A stretch of 64,000 nucleotides of DNA from Euclidia mi (Eukaryota; Arthropoda; Insecta; Lepidoptera; Erebidae). Below the pieces are notes generated by a model. It ran no database searches. It was not told the DNA's origin and was given only the letters and a program-made list of their open reading frames with translations. This document shows, piece by piece, positions 41,911-52,840 of this stretch. A program made the translations under genes and the position numbers. Numbering within the stretch: position 1 is the stretch's first letter; each line of letters begins with the position of its first letter. The stretch spans positions 6,375,898 to 6,439,897 of the forward strand of contig OX123199.2 of the NCBI GenBank assembly GCA_944739405.2. Direction: 5' to 3'.

Positions 41911-42350
41911 CTTTTTCACAAGGTTACCAATTTGAAAGGGGTAAGTAATTTGGTTTATTACAAAGAGATTACTAAATGATACGATACAGTTTTTGTAAAC
42001 AATTACCTAGGCTGACGTGTGGCAAAGTTTATTGGCATACGCTAATTTTTGTCGCAGGAATAAGCTAGTAACTGCATATTGCACGGTAAATTAAATCCAC
42101 AAAACTTGAGCGCAGTGGTGCAAATAAACCTCATTAAGTAACAACCGTGCAATCGTTTGAGCAGGTAGTATTTGATGGGCTTTTCAAAACTCTTTCTAAG
42201 TACACTCTTCTTAGTAAATTTAACTGAGTAAAGACTAATACTCATGTATACTTGGTAGCCAAATGACTAAATGAATTGCTTGTTTATGTGTACGGGCGTC
42301 TAGTCCAAAAAGAAGGTACTTAACTGAAGTTGTAAATGTAATTTTTGAAA
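41911..42350. other. Unassigned AT-rich DNA
   Basis: No feature recognised. Confidence 0.3.
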
Positions 42351-42351
42351 G

Positions 42352-42502
42352 CCTTATATAGAACTGCCTCAATGGTCCAGTGGATAGCGTATGCGACCGC
42401 TGATCGGAGGTCCCGGGTTCAATTCCCAGGTCGGGCAAAAGTGTTACTGGGTTTTTTCGAATTTTCAGTAGCATCACGGAGTCTAGTGATGTACCCGTAT
42501 GT
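42352..42502 (+). mobile_element. SINE-B, 3'-truncated
   Basis: Head ACTGCCTCAATGGTCCAG and box B GGGTTCAATTCCCAGG; stops after GTGATGTACCCG. Confidence 0.85.
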
Positions 42503-42691
42503 ATTTCCATTTGAACTTGCAAATCTCAATAATAATTATGACTGCTGATTATAAATGTTGTTTATGCTTCAAATGAAGCTTCACTTAATTCTAAAATACA
42601 CCTACTTTTAATCTCTGCACCACTCTAACGCCTAAGGCATTAAGTCCGCCTTTTTAAGCTTCCGTGTATATAAAGTTATTAAATGACGTAA

Positions 42692-42846
42692 ACGACCGGT
42701 TGGCGCAGCGAGAGTGAAAGCGACTGCTACGCCGAAGGTTGCAGGTTCGATTTCCGCTCAAGTCAAACATTTGTGTGCATGAACCTGAATGTTTGTCTTG
42801 GTCTGGGTGTTTCTATGTATAATATGTATGTATTTACAAAATAAAA

Positions 42847-42889
<43 letters not shown>

Positions 42890-42980
42890 GTATGTTTATC
42901 CATTGTCTAGTACCCGTAGTACAAGCTCTGCTTAGTTTAGGACTAGATGGTGATGTGTGTATGTGGTAGAATATTATAAA
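42692..42980 (+). mobile_element. SINE-E, near full length
   Basis: Head GACCGGTTGGCGCAGCGAG, box B CAGGTTCGATTTCC, body GTTTGTCTTGGTCTGGGTG, an (AT)n run at 42848-42888, then TATCCATTGTCTAGTACCC and GTGTATGTGGTAGAATAT. The unbroken tail makes it the reference for 15976-16220. Confidence 0.85.
42848..42888. repeat. (AT)n microsatellite
   Basis: About 20 AT dinucleotides within SINE-E. Confidence 0.95.
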
Positions 42981-43229
42981 CTATATTATAAAATAAATCT
43001 TTCTGCATTTGACAACTGTATAATTTAAAGAAGGGTAAAAGAAAAATCGTGATGTGACCCTTCGAAATCGAGTGATAAGAAATGAAAGTGAACGAGCACA
43101 ATCGACGCGTGAAACTGTAGGTGATAAGCGGTTTCCGCGGTTTCAAACCCTGCCTCAGAATAGATAGTAGGTACTAACGTAACCCTGATGCGACCATATA
43201 GGATATACCTACTCGTACTTATAATAATA
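42981..43229. other. Unassigned DNA
   Basis: No feature recognised between SINE-E and Helitron H2. Confidence 0.3.
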
Positions 43230-43314
43230 CTAGCTGCTGCCCGCGACGTCGTCTGCGTGAACGCTTTACAGCACCTAACTATTAAATAAATACCTACGAT
43301 TATACCTTTTAAAA

Positions 43315-43498
43315 ATACGTGGCGGCGATAGCCCAGTGGTGTATGTAACGGACTGCAGAGACGATGGTCTTGGGTTCGATCCCCAGCTACCCCGGGCACA
43401 CACCTATGACTTTTCGAAGTTATGTGTGTATTAAAAAATATTAATTAATTATCGCTCGCTTAACAATGTGCCCGGTAGATGGCTATAGGCTCGCCCCG
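43315..43498 (+). mobile_element. SINE-C in H2, 3' part deleted
   Basis: Same site as in H1 (left flank ATTATACCTTTTAAAA at 43299-43314). The SINE breaks off at GGCTCGCCCC and continues directly as GTTTCTTCTTTATATTTC, H1 sequence from 27707. CCC is shared at both breakpoints. Confidence 0.9.
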
Positions 43499-43957
43499 TT
43501 TCTTCTTTATATTTCATACCCGCAGAAAGTGTAGTAACAGAGGGAGACTGTCTTTAGTAAAATTGACCTTCAAAAAGTGCTGATTTTCAGCCTGCTTTGA
43601 ATAAATGACTTTATGGTGATTCTGCTGAATTAAGTCATAAGTTGTGACTGAAGCAGATGGAGAAAATAAGGAATACATAATAGGGTAAAATACATACTTA
43701 TAGGACTTCTCGATATACAACATTAGTGGTTTGGCTCTCCGCAGCCAAAAGGTAAAGAGAGTCAGGACTGGTGACGCGGGAGCAAGCGACATGCGCATAC
43801 AGGGCACCCGCTGCCCTCAATGTCTGCCTGTGCGACTTATTGATGGTCATCGCGAAGCAAACAATCACGGGGAACTGTATGCGCTTGTATTATGAGGTAT
43901 GAGAGGAATGCGTGGTATAAATACTGCCTCGCTGACGCCACAACCCGTAAGAATTTC

Positions 43958-44490
43958 CTAAATGGTGTGTCTGTGGAGCGAGATGATTTTCAGGCGGGTC
44001 ACGTTACACAACTTCGGAGGAGATAGGTTCTGAAGAAGCATAATCGGGACACCGACCTTCAGCTTGATGCTATACGCTGGAAGTTCACTTGCTGACTGGG
44101 AGTTCAGAAATTCCACGGGATAATGTGTGGCGTTTTCTTGCTCGACGACAGTGTTTATAGAGGTGTAGACCACTTCATTCCACTCAATTTCCGAGAGAAT
44201 GCATTCGTTAATTGCTACAGCCTGATCATTTTTGGGCGTCAAAATAGGCCACTCACACACTCACGAATTTTGCTATTACGGTATACAGCTGTATAATTCT
44301 AAGCTGGATACAACTCTACTGTGAGACTCTGGAAGCACCACCTGTCCACCATCCTCTGGTAGAGTGTCTTCGCCAATACTTAGAAAGACATCTTAGAATT
44401 GTTGAGCACGTGCATTGACGCCAAGCTGAGCTCTCATATTAATGGTCAAGCGCAGCATACGAACTCGTGACCACAACAAAGATAATTTCA
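43958..44490 (-). pseudogene. H2 helicase, C-terminal part
   Basis: Same blocks as H1: LTINMRAQLG, ILTPKNDQAVAINECIL, YPVEFLNSQSASELPAYS and VGVPIMLLQNLSPPKLCN. A stop separates the first block from the rest. Ends without the last conserved helicase motif. Confidence 0.87.
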
Positions 44491-44505
44491 ACGAAGCATT
44501 CACCT

Positions 44506-44723
44506 TATCCGTGTGGTGATGGATTTAGAATACGGAATGTCACCACCCCATATCATCCCATGGGTGTTGTAAGAGGGAGCAAGAACAGCACTGTAAGAGA
44601 AAGAAAACTTGATACAAACCCTATACCAACCCGTTTGGCCAGCGTGGTATAGTAGGCCAATTCCTCCTTTCAAAGGAGAGGCCTAGTCCAGCAGTGGACT
44701 GTTAAAGGCTGATGATGATGATG
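44506..44723 (+). mobile_element. SINE-I in the H2 helicase
   Basis: Same site as in H1; flanks ATTCACCT (44498-44505) and ACTCACCT (44724-44731), the left duplication having one change. Slightly shorter than in H1 through small deletions and a shorter (GATGAT)n. Confidence 0.92.
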
Positions 44724-45138
44724 ACTCACCTCGTCAGCCCTCGATCCCCGCGTCACCACGGGAAGCGTTTGTCGGGAATCGTCACTGAACAGAACTGTGA
44801 CCACCTATTAAATGCTCGTTCCTGCGGATGTCCTGCAGGGTTCTGTCCATGGCCTGAACTGCCTTCCTATTGGCCATCGTACGCTCATCCCATACGATCA
44901 GAGAGCAATCCTTGAGCACGTGTCCCTTATCACTGTTACGTGACACACCACAAACGGGTATTACGGCGCTCTCTAAATCGATGGGAATTTTAAACATGGT
45001 ATGTGCTGTCTTGCCACCCGGAAGCAGTGTGGCAGTGATTGCCGGCGACGCTACAGCAATGACAATTTTGCCTTGCCTCCTGACCTCTGCAAGTATGCAT
45101 GTTTTTCCTGATCCACCAGGAGCATCCAAGAAAAACAT
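44724..45138 (-). pseudogene. H2 helicase, Walker A/B part
   Basis: Walker A DAPGGSGKTC, CSLIVWDERTMANRKA, MDRTLQDIRRN, then SDDSRQTLPVVTRGSRADEV in a shifted frame. Compared with H1 it lost 12 bp in frame just after Walker A, but keeps the arginine codon that is TGA in H1. Confidence 0.9.
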
Positions 45139-45163
45139 TTTAGCCTGGCTTTGCCCAACGCTT

Positions 45164-46090
45164 TCAAGGACGGTGTCGTAAAATTCGTAAGGTGGTCATT
45201 TCAAATTGTCTCAGCGTTATACTCCCGATTTTCACGGTCTTGATGCGGTGATGATTGGAAAGCTGGGTACAAATATTTGACCAGTGGATTGCCGCTGATA
45301 GAAATGACCACGTCTTGAAGTGAACTGAGACAGGTTTCAGCTCGCGATCATCAGTTACTTCGACTTCGTCTCTAGTAACACGCCTCAAAGCTCGTAGAAA
45401 ATCTTCAGACAGATGATGGCGATACTTCTCCCAGAAAGCTACCGCGTTCGCGACTCCACAAAACACCAAGATGACGTCAAACAGATGACGCATGCGGCTG
45501 GGACTGTCACTGACGCTCGCCTCCGCGAGGTTGTCATCCCAGTATTGGTCACTGTCGAGAAAGTGACGTACTACGCAGGCTGTGCGGTAAGTGGGATACT
45601 CCAAGCCATCAAATGTCCTCAGAAAGGCGAAAGACGTTGGGCTTCGGACCGTGTGAAGTAACAACCGCAGAAAATAGCATTCGACATTATTTGTGTGTAC
45701 GGTACAAACTCTACAAAATGCGGTGTCCTTGAAACTTCCCGGAAAACCTTCCACAGCACCTCCTCGTCAACGTCGGTTAAATACACCCTTTTGCTTGTCG
45801 TACGTGTAATATGAAGGCATCTCGTCATACGTAAGGGACCTCCCAAACTGATCGATTTTACAGAGCCTGAAAAATGCCAAGAGAGTTGTTTGACGCGGAT
45901 TTTCCAAGTGCTCAGCAACGCTGTCGGGATCAAAATATATGCGCTGGCCGTTCTCTAGGTGGTCGTGTAAATGCATTACGGTAGGATGCTTCTCATGTAT
46001 AGAGAACACCAGTATCCGCCAAACCGCTTCAGACGTAACAATAAATAAATGGCTGTGTGTGAGAAAAAATAATCTAGCACTCACACCCAC
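45164..46090 (-). pseudogene. H2 RepHel linker region
   Basis: Same blocks as H1 29546-30241: HEKHPTVMHLHDHL, PRQTTLLAFFRLC, FLRLLLHTVRSPTSFAFLRT. One TGA at 45764-45766 interrupts the frame where H1 has a Cys codon, and a one-base deletion near 45340 shifts the end. Rep domain absent. Confidence 0.88.
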
Positions 46091-46975
46091 ATCTCACTAA
46101 TGTTTATATACAGTTAATCCAAACAAAGGTACGTGCTATATGTATATCCCGGAAGACAATTTAAAGCAAGTTTACATGCGACATGAAAATATAATTATTA
46201 AGAAGCAACAATTACACCAATGTGACCAAAATGTTTATGTTGTACTAACTCTATTACTATTTATTCTGACAGGAATGATGTAAGCAATCAAGTGTGGCGA
46301 TGGTGTAGTTAATTAATTAAATAACTTCAACTAATAGTCTTGCTCATCTCTGAAACGAATTAAAATATAAATTTTAAGAAGAAAATGTACAACTCCATCT
46401 ATGACTTTTGAAAACAACTATTAACGTCGCCAACATGTTCAAATTTAAATTATTTCATATATCCAAAAAGGGCTTACACATGTATTTCGACTTGATGTTT
46501 TTGAACTCTCTTAGATGGCGCTGCATTAAAATTGTCTTAATTCTACTAATATTTAATTAATTATTTTTATCAGCCTAAGTTACTTATATTGCGTGATTTT
46601 TATAGTGTGAAGCTAGCTTATAGCATAGTTAACATAATAACAACATTCAAATATGCATTGTTACATTACACGTTGTTACAGAATGCGTTGGAGAAATAAA
46701 GGTTCTCTGCTCGTTCCCTGTAGGTCATAGCGTGATAATATGTAGCCTATGTGGTGACCCGACTTTTTAATAATATTTGTGCCAAATTTGAAGTAAATCC
46801 ATGCAGTACTTTTTGAGTTTAGCCCGGACATAAGGACAAACAGATAAACAGACAAAAATTCTAAAAACTATATTTTTGGCCTCGGTATCGATAGTAGATC
46901 ACACCCCAAGTATTCTTTAAAAAAAATATTCAATGTACAGTTTTGACTTTCCTACCATTTTATTATATGTATAGA

Positions 46976-47439
46976 TACTGTTATCTTTCAACTTCTATAA
47001 TGTATCCCTTTTCTCTATACCCCTCTTTTTGCAACATTATTTGTATATTTTATACTACCTTAATATTTAAATTAAATAGTAACCATGTTTTACATATTAT
47101 TTTGTAGTAGAATTAAACGATGTTTTAGTATGAAAAATATTGTTAAGCTAAAGTATGTTTTGTAGTTTCATTATAATTTTTACATTTTTTAAATTTTGCT
47201 TTATTGTTTTTTACAATTTAATCCTTTAATTTTGAAAAGTCAGGCCACAGGACACCATTATGGCTACGTGGGAATAAATAAAAATATTTGTTTGCACCTT
47301 ACAATAGATTGACTTGACCAGTTTTTCGGAACAATATGTGTATGACATGATTATATACATCGCTTAACTTAATTGACCATTTTAAACGCATATCGGTAAC
47401 CTTAAACTGGTTAAGATCGCGGGAAGCGGTTGGATGCGG
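46976..47439. other. Unassigned, possible LINE 3' UTR
   Basis: AT-rich; at about 47240-47280 CACCATTATGGCTACGTGGG precedes AATAAATAAAAAT, which resembles a LINE 3' end. No coding part. Confidence 0.35.
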
Positions 47440-47585
47440 GCGGCTCAAAATCGGTCGGTGTGGAAAACCTTGGGGGAGGCTTATGTCCAGCAGTGGACGT
47501 CTCTAGGCTGACATGATGATGATGATGATAACCTTGAGATCTTCTACGTAGTAGTCTTGTCTTGCTACTCGGCTATCGCTGCCTA
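47440..47585. mobile_element. SINE-H tail and adjacent SINE-F head (reversed)
   Basis: TGTCCAGCAGTGGACGTC with (GATGAT)n at 47530, then the reverse of a SINE-F head (CTCGGCTATCGCTGCC). Confidence 0.65.
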
Positions 47586-47616
47586 CAGATTTGTAAGGTC
47601 TTCAATGAAAACGACT

Positions 47617-47927
47617 TGTAGCGGTAGCTACATACAACTGTGGCCAACTAGCGAGCGATGACGAAGTCTCAACAACAACAATTCGGCGACATCTATCTGA
47701 CACAATGCGACCGAAAACAAAGTGCTGAATCGCGCAAGCAGAGTTCGCACACGAAGTTGACTATATATAGAACTTCTCAAATACAAGCGTCGGACTGGCA
47801 GTCCGCCAGGCACGATCACCCAGCCTGGTTAGAAGATCCTCCCTCTAGTTGGAGGAACACCACACCTTTATCCTCCACAGATTTAACTACATCTGCTTGT
47901 AAATTATAATTTATTAATATAGCTACA
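47617..47927. mobile_element. Candidate solo LTR
   Basis: 311 bp starting TGTAGCGGTAGC and ending AATATAGCTACA, so TG...CA with 6-bp inverted ends (TGTAGC/GCTACA). A TATATATAG box at about 47762 sits mid-element as in LTR promoters. No clear 4-6 bp target duplication and no second LTR nearby; the 83-codon frame across it is not a gene. Confidence 0.4.
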
Positions 47928-48120
47928 CTAAGTTAAGCTCTCAATGATAAACGACATCGTGGCAGGCATAGACGGAGATGGTGGGAGGAGCTTGACTTTT
48001 TTCTAAGTCCTTTGCCCAGCCATGGGTCGTTGCTCAAAATCCAAATTATAATTAAGTTGCTACACAAAAGACGCTATAGTTAAAGTAGCTTAGACTACCC
48101 GTTATGAACTTTATTATTAC
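47928..48120. other. SINE-H-like debris
   Basis: TTTGCCCAGCCATGGGTCG near 48010 resembles a SINE-H tail; otherwise unassigned. Confidence 0.3.
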
Positions 48121-48124
48121 GCAT

Positions 48125-48235
48125 AACATAACTTCACGCCTTAATCCTCGAAGGGGGTAGGCAGAGGTGTAATACACACCCACACTTTGTTAGTTATGTT
48201 TCAGTCGCAATGTAATAGGGGGCGAAACCTATTGA
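48125..48235 (-). mobile_element. SINE-C tail fragment
   Basis: Reverse of the TGTAATACACCTCTGCC-type tail and GCAATAGGCTCGCCCCC body. Confidence 0.75.
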
Positions 48236-49183
48236 CTATTATTACGCGTTTTAAGGATTATTGATAAAAAGGGTAAATAGCTATAATATTCAAAATTTTC
48301 AGGTGTAATATCATGGAAGCCAGTTCCAATTTCAAAGAAGGTATTATGTTAAGGTGTGCACTGTAATAATATTTATTTATATTTTAAATAAATCATCTTA
48401 TTATTATCGTCATGTCTCGCCGATGAAATAATTAAAATAAAGTTTGTAAGAAGTAACCATGTAGGCATTCCATCATTTTCTCTTCTAACCCTTAACTCCA
48501 TCATCACGCTATCGAAGTGGTCCCATATTATAGTATTTTGACCTCATTTATAATTAATTTCTAATTCTGGATTGAACTAAAATAGGTATATTAAAATTTA
48601 GATGCAATGTAAATAAATTCTGATTTTAAGATTGTATTAGGTAGCTATTTACTACAACTCTATAAAACAAAATCATGGTTAAATTACAGTATTATTATTT
48701 TTATATTTTTACGAGGCAAGCCAAGTGATCAGAATATTAAATCTAGATAACTAGTCTCAATTTTAGAGTTACGGTTGTTAAAAAGCCGCTTCAAAAGGTT
48801 AATAAGGAGGGTTTTTTTTTTATTTGTCCATTGACGTTTTCCAAAGTATCACACAAATGTTTCATAAGCATGAAATAAAGGCAATTATTTGGATAATACA
48901 ACATCAGGGCTATTCAGTTTTATTTCTGAGAAGGTATTTTAAATTACTGTTGACCAGCTATCGTCAACGCTTGTCAAATTACCACCTTCACTAATTAGGG
49001 AGCGTATTCGGAATATCCACACCCCACGGCCAGGCACGAGCTGGTTAAATATAGGCTTCGTTACTAAAAAGTAACGAGACCTATGTTAAACCTATTCCCT
49101 GTCATTCACGGGGTTTCACCATTCATTTTCTACTGTGTCTGTCGCTAGACAATGAATGGGTCACCCATTGCCGTACCACAGCT
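48236..49183. other. Unassigned AT-rich DNA
   Basis: No gene, RNA or repeat family recognised over about 950 bp. Confidence 0.4.
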
Positions 49184-49190
49184 TACAATA

Positions 49191-49443
49191 CTATATTTTT
49201 ATAGACTCTACACCCGAAGGGGTCGGCAGAGGTGTAATATTCCACCCATATTTTGCCATGAATTTGTAGGTCCCACGTAATAGGAGGCGAGCCTATTGCC
49301 GTTACCGGGCACATCAGCCGACTCTGTGCTGCTACTGGGAATTCGGACAAATCCAGTAACACTTTTGCCCGACCCGGGATAAGAACCCGGGACCTCCGAT
49401 TAGCAGTCGCATACGCTATCCACTGGAGCACGGAGGCAGTCTA
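49191..49443 (-). mobile_element. SINE-B, full length
   Basis: Minus-strand copy with head ACTGCCTCCGTGCTCCAGTG at the right. TACAATA at 49184-49190 and 49444-49450 is the likely target duplication. Confidence 0.88.
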
Positions 49444-49689
49444 TACAATATTATAGCTGTGTTACTAATGTGAATACTGCATTCAATTCAAATCTCGACA
49501 AAAGTGTTATAAAGTTTTCAATAGCTAATTTCTCAGTGATGTAGTCGGAACGTTGTGGAAAGGCGCTCGGTAAATGACGTTAAAGTCTGTGTACATACAA
49601 ATTTGTGTTGACACAATCGGTCGAGTGGCAGTAATATTAGCTTGCCAGGTCGGACAGCCTTCATCCTCATTCGAATTGTTATATTCCTA
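49444..49689. other. Unassigned AT-rich DNA
   Basis: No feature recognised. Confidence 0.3.
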
Positions 49690-49770
49690 TATAGTAAATT
49701 TGAGTGTGTAATACACTTCTGCCTACCCCTTCAGGGATAAAGGCATGAAGTTAATTTATGTTATGTTATA
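49690..49770 (+). mobile_element. SINE-C tail fragment
   Basis: GTGTGTAATACACTTCTGCC and CCCCTTCAGGGATAAAGGC. Confidence 0.7.
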
Positions 49771-50091
49771 TAGTAGAGCGTAATGCAAGAAAGCAGACGC
49801 CCATTGCGTGTCATCATTAAAAGTTCCTATTATATACAAACGCTTTCGCAAACCCGTTTGCGTCTCAACTTTGAAACAAGCGTTTGTTTTCACATTCTTT
49901 ACTTTCGTGTCACATAATTCAAAAACAATAACATAATATAAAGTTAGCTTGAAAGAAGAAAACTCTTGAAAGTGTTTTTAAGCTGATCTGAAATTAAACC
50001 GAATTTTAAGTATGGCAAATATGTAACAGACAAAACATTTTTTACGGTCTTTAATGCGTGCATGATGTTGGAAATACACACATACATACAT

Positions 50092-50215
50092 ACATAGACT
50101 CACGCCTGTTTCCCCGAAGGGGTAGGCAGAGGCATATTAAACGCCCACTTTTCGCCAGTGTTTTGATCCAACGTAATAGGTGGCGAGTCTATTGCCGCTT
50201 ATCGGGATATTTTGT
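50092..50215 (-). mobile_element. SINE-B/C tail fragment
   Basis: Reverse of GGGGAAACAGGCGTGAGTCT, close to the fragment at 10100. Confidence 0.7.
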
Positions 50216-50655
50216 TTGCCAGAGCCTCGTCCGTTGATCGGCAGGTGCACCACTTGCAGGTGAGGTTTGCCTGGGACCCTAAGTTCTTGGTGGGAACCCT
50301 ATGCACCCCATACACACACATACTGAGAAACTAAATAACCGTGCTGAAGTGTGATTCTGTCAGACTATATTCTAAAGTTCGAATCTGAATCCGCTGTGAG
50401 TTTCTTGATTGGCATTCTAAAAGGTTATAATTCGAATCTACACTAGCGCTACTCTTGCGTGTTTGCGAGTTGAACTAAATTTACCTCGAGATTTTGACAG
50501 TTAAAGTATGAGATGACGTAAAAAGTGGCATTCTATAAGGTAATTCCCTCGTCAGTTCGAAGCTCATTTCGCACTCAAAATCAAGGTCATTTTAAATCTT
50601 ATGCGAAGTGAGAGCGAAAAGCGACGTGAAATGCGAGTTGTTGTTTGAATTTTAC
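50216..50655. other. Unassigned DNA
   Basis: GTGGCATTCTA-type blocks at about 50410 and 50526 may be ends of a small repeat. Nothing else recognised. Confidence 0.3.
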
Positions 50656-50659
50656 AGAA

Positions 50660-50880
50660 AGACGTGCAGATCACACAGCGATTGGTCTAGGTTGAGTATC
50701 GAACCCATGACCTGTGGCTTAGCAGTCAGGGTCACTAATCGCTTAACCAATCATCATCATTATCATCAGCCTTTAACAGTCCACTGCTGGACTAGGCCTC
50801 TCCTTTGAAAGGAGGAATTGGCCTACTATACCACGCTGGCCAAACGGGTTGGTATAGGGTTTGTATCTAGTTTTCCTTAT
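50660..50880 (-). mobile_element. SINE-I, 3' part, beside a tRNA-like scrap
   Basis: Reverse of GGCCAGCGTGGTATAGTAGG ... CAGCAGTGGACTG with an (ATC)n start at 50750. The preceding 90 bp (ATCGAACCCATGACC) look like a reversed tRNA-type head. Confidence 0.75.
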
Positions 50881-50994
50881 CCTCCTTATACCTACCTTTA
50901 GTATAATTATGATCTTAGCCATGGAGCACTGATTGCGCTGAGATAAATGACTGTATATGTTGATACTAAAATTGTAAGATCTTACTTTATATTT

Positions 50995-51115
50995 TTTTAA
51001 AAAGACAATTCACGCACTTGGAATAAATCCTGTGTCGCAGTGAACTTTACAAACATACAACTAACGGACACAATGAACACCCAGACTCGAAACACCAATT
51101 TATGGATACCACCTT
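50995..51115 (-). mobile_element. SINE-A tail fragment
   Basis: Reverse SINE-A tail (ACTTTACAAACATACAACTA), ending at CACCAATTTATGG. Direct neighbour of another copy at 51165. Confidence 0.8.
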
Positions 51116-51164
51116 GAAGCTGGTCTATAAGTGCAGCGGATCGTGATAAAGTAAAGTAAAAACA

Positions 51165-51380
51165 GCTTTTTTTTTAAAGAGAACTCCCGCACTAGGACTA
51201 AATCCTGTGTCGCGGGGGACTTTACAAACATACAACTAACGGACACAATGAACACCCAGACTCGATACAACAATTTATGAATCACACAAAGTGCTGTCTC
51301 GGGATCGAACCCACAACACTCGGCGCAGTGTCAAGCGGCAAGGCGGCCGCTTAAACCACTACGCCAACGGTGCAGTCAAT
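51165..51380 (-). mobile_element. SINE-A, near full length
   Basis: Reverse: CTCCCGCACTAGGACTAAAT, GGGATCGAACCCAC, GGCGGCCGCTTAAACCACT. Confidence 0.9.
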
Positions 51381-51419
51381 AGATCTTTACTAACATAATA
51401 ATATATCTGTTACATATAA

Positions 51420-51800
51420 GGTAGCGATGGCCTAGTGTAGATACCAACAGTCGCTATTGGGTTCTAATCCTCGGTGCGAACCACTGTCTTTTCAAATTTT
51501 CATGCGTTTGAATTAGGTTTTGTCGCTTGTCTTGTGTCTCGGAGAACATGCCAAGCGGTCGGCCCCGGCTGTCATGAAGATCTTGGATAGTTGTTTCAGG
51601 GATTCGGTATCCTCAAATAAACTGACTCTAGTCTAAACAATAGACTGTCGATATCTCTTTGCGGGGATCGGTTGGCAGTCGCTCTGTTAAAAAGCTGATA
51701 TTCCGTCTTATCTGGTTTGACCAGTAATTGGACCTAGAGCTTGAAAGTGCAAGTCTTAATCGCATTAATTTGTGCTTGCAAAACTAAGCTGTGTTTATAT
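51420..51800 (+). mobile_element. SINE-G, diverged
   Basis: GTAGCGATGGCCTAGTG, then CTCGGAGAACATGCCAAGC, AAATAAACTGACTCTAGTC, the same order as 10262-10640. Confidence 0.75.
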
Positions 51801-51829
51801 GACTATCTTTCTTAGGCATGTATCTTATA

Positions 51830-52016
51830 TCTTATACTAATATATAAAGCTGAAGAGTTTGTTTGTTTGTTTGGTTGGTTGAACGCGCTATTCTTAGGAA
51901 CTACTGGTCCGATTAAAAAAAATATTTCGGTGTTAGATAGCCCATTTATCGAGGAAGGCTGTAGGCTATATCATATCACGCTATGAGCGACGGGAGCGAG
52001 GCAGTAGCCTTAAATA
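51830..52016 (+). mobile_element. Helitron 5' end
   Basis: TCTTATACTAATATATAAAG follows A at 51829, then GAGTTTGTTTGTTTG and a ACGCTATGAGCGACGGGAG block. Same 5' type as the 2859-4468 element; no 3' end. Confidence 0.75.
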
Positions 52017-52264
52017 ATGCAGGTGTTCTATGTTACATATAACTATTTATAAGATCGCTATTTGGACTAATACAACATATACGTAGACGTCTATTAATGT
52101 AACAATACCGTAACTTAATGAGGCCATGGCCTTCGATCAATCCAAGCGTAGCGATAGGACAATCCTAACACTTTAACAATAATTATTTGTAATTTCTCAT
52201 TAACATTGCCTAATTAATAATGTGCCGTGACGTAGAATATGTGCTATGAAGCGATTTAATATGA
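52017..52264. other. Unassigned AT-rich DNA
   Basis: No feature recognised. Confidence 0.3.
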
Positions 52265-52590
52265 ATGATAGCTTAAGGGAGAGACTGACAGACTGCTACG
52301 CAAGGGTCTTGGGTTCAAATCAATACGGCGCGACGCTTATACGAGACTTGACTTGCCATTCGTAACAGATCGGAAAAGTTAAGCAATGCTTGCACAGGTC
52401 GCCACTTGGATGGGTGACCGTCTGTGGCATTTACAACTGAGCACTACCGTGCTTCGGAGGGCACGTAAAGCTGTCGGTCCCGGTTCTTGTCTAAGGATAA
52501 GGATCGTTATGCCATGTCGGAGGCCTTAGGGCGGTCTGAAAACTTCGACACCAGAGTTAGCAACACACTCACACGAAAAAAAAACAACCA
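52265..52590 (+). mobile_element. SINE with a 5S rRNA-like segment
   Basis: A SINE-F-like head (GACTGACAGACTGCTACGC, box B GGGTTCAAATC) is followed by AGATCGGAAAAGTTAAGC ... CACTTGGATGGGTGACCG (about 52368-52425), which follows the order and wording of the internal part of 5S rRNA. Then CTTCGGAGGGCACGTAAAGC, GGCGGTCTGAAAACTTCGAC and a CACACGAAAAAA end. Possibly a tRNA/5S chimera. Confidence 0.7.
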
Positions 52591-52624
52591 ATACTGCAAC
52601 GGCGATTACCACTGACATTGAAGT

Positions 52625-52840
52625 TTAGTGTGCACTGAATTATAAAATATTGCTTGCTAAGAGGTGAAGAAAAACATGGTGGAAAACTTGCATGTCTGAG
52701 AATTCATTACAATGGACTCAAATAACTGTGAAGTTGCTAATCATTGGTTCTGATACTGGGTATGTGGTGGTAATATGGTCACATACTGGGATTGACCGTT
52801 GCCCTACAGTGAGACATAAGCCCTACATGATGAAGGTATT
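52625..52840 (+). mobile_element. SINE-F body and tail, diverged
   Basis: AAAAACATGGTGGAAAACTTG, GCATGTCTGAGAATTC and GCCCTACAGTGAGACA follow the SINE-F order. Confidence 0.6.

Larger units (their letters stand above)
43230..46975 (-). mobile_element. Helitron H2, 3.7 kb, sister of H1
   Basis: Minus-strand 5' end TCTATACATATAATAAAATG at 46975; 3' end GTCGCGGGCAGCAGCTAG at 43230; flanked by A (43229) and T (46976). High similarity to H1 along its length, including the SINE-C and SINE-I insertions. Differences: SINE-C partly deleted with the adjoining DNA, no hairpin, an extra 45 bp or so near 46045-46095, and different inactivating mutations. Confidence 0.93.

Noticed and set aside
52368..52425. 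5S rRNA gene
   Set aside because: Only an internal part is similar; both ends are SINE sequence.
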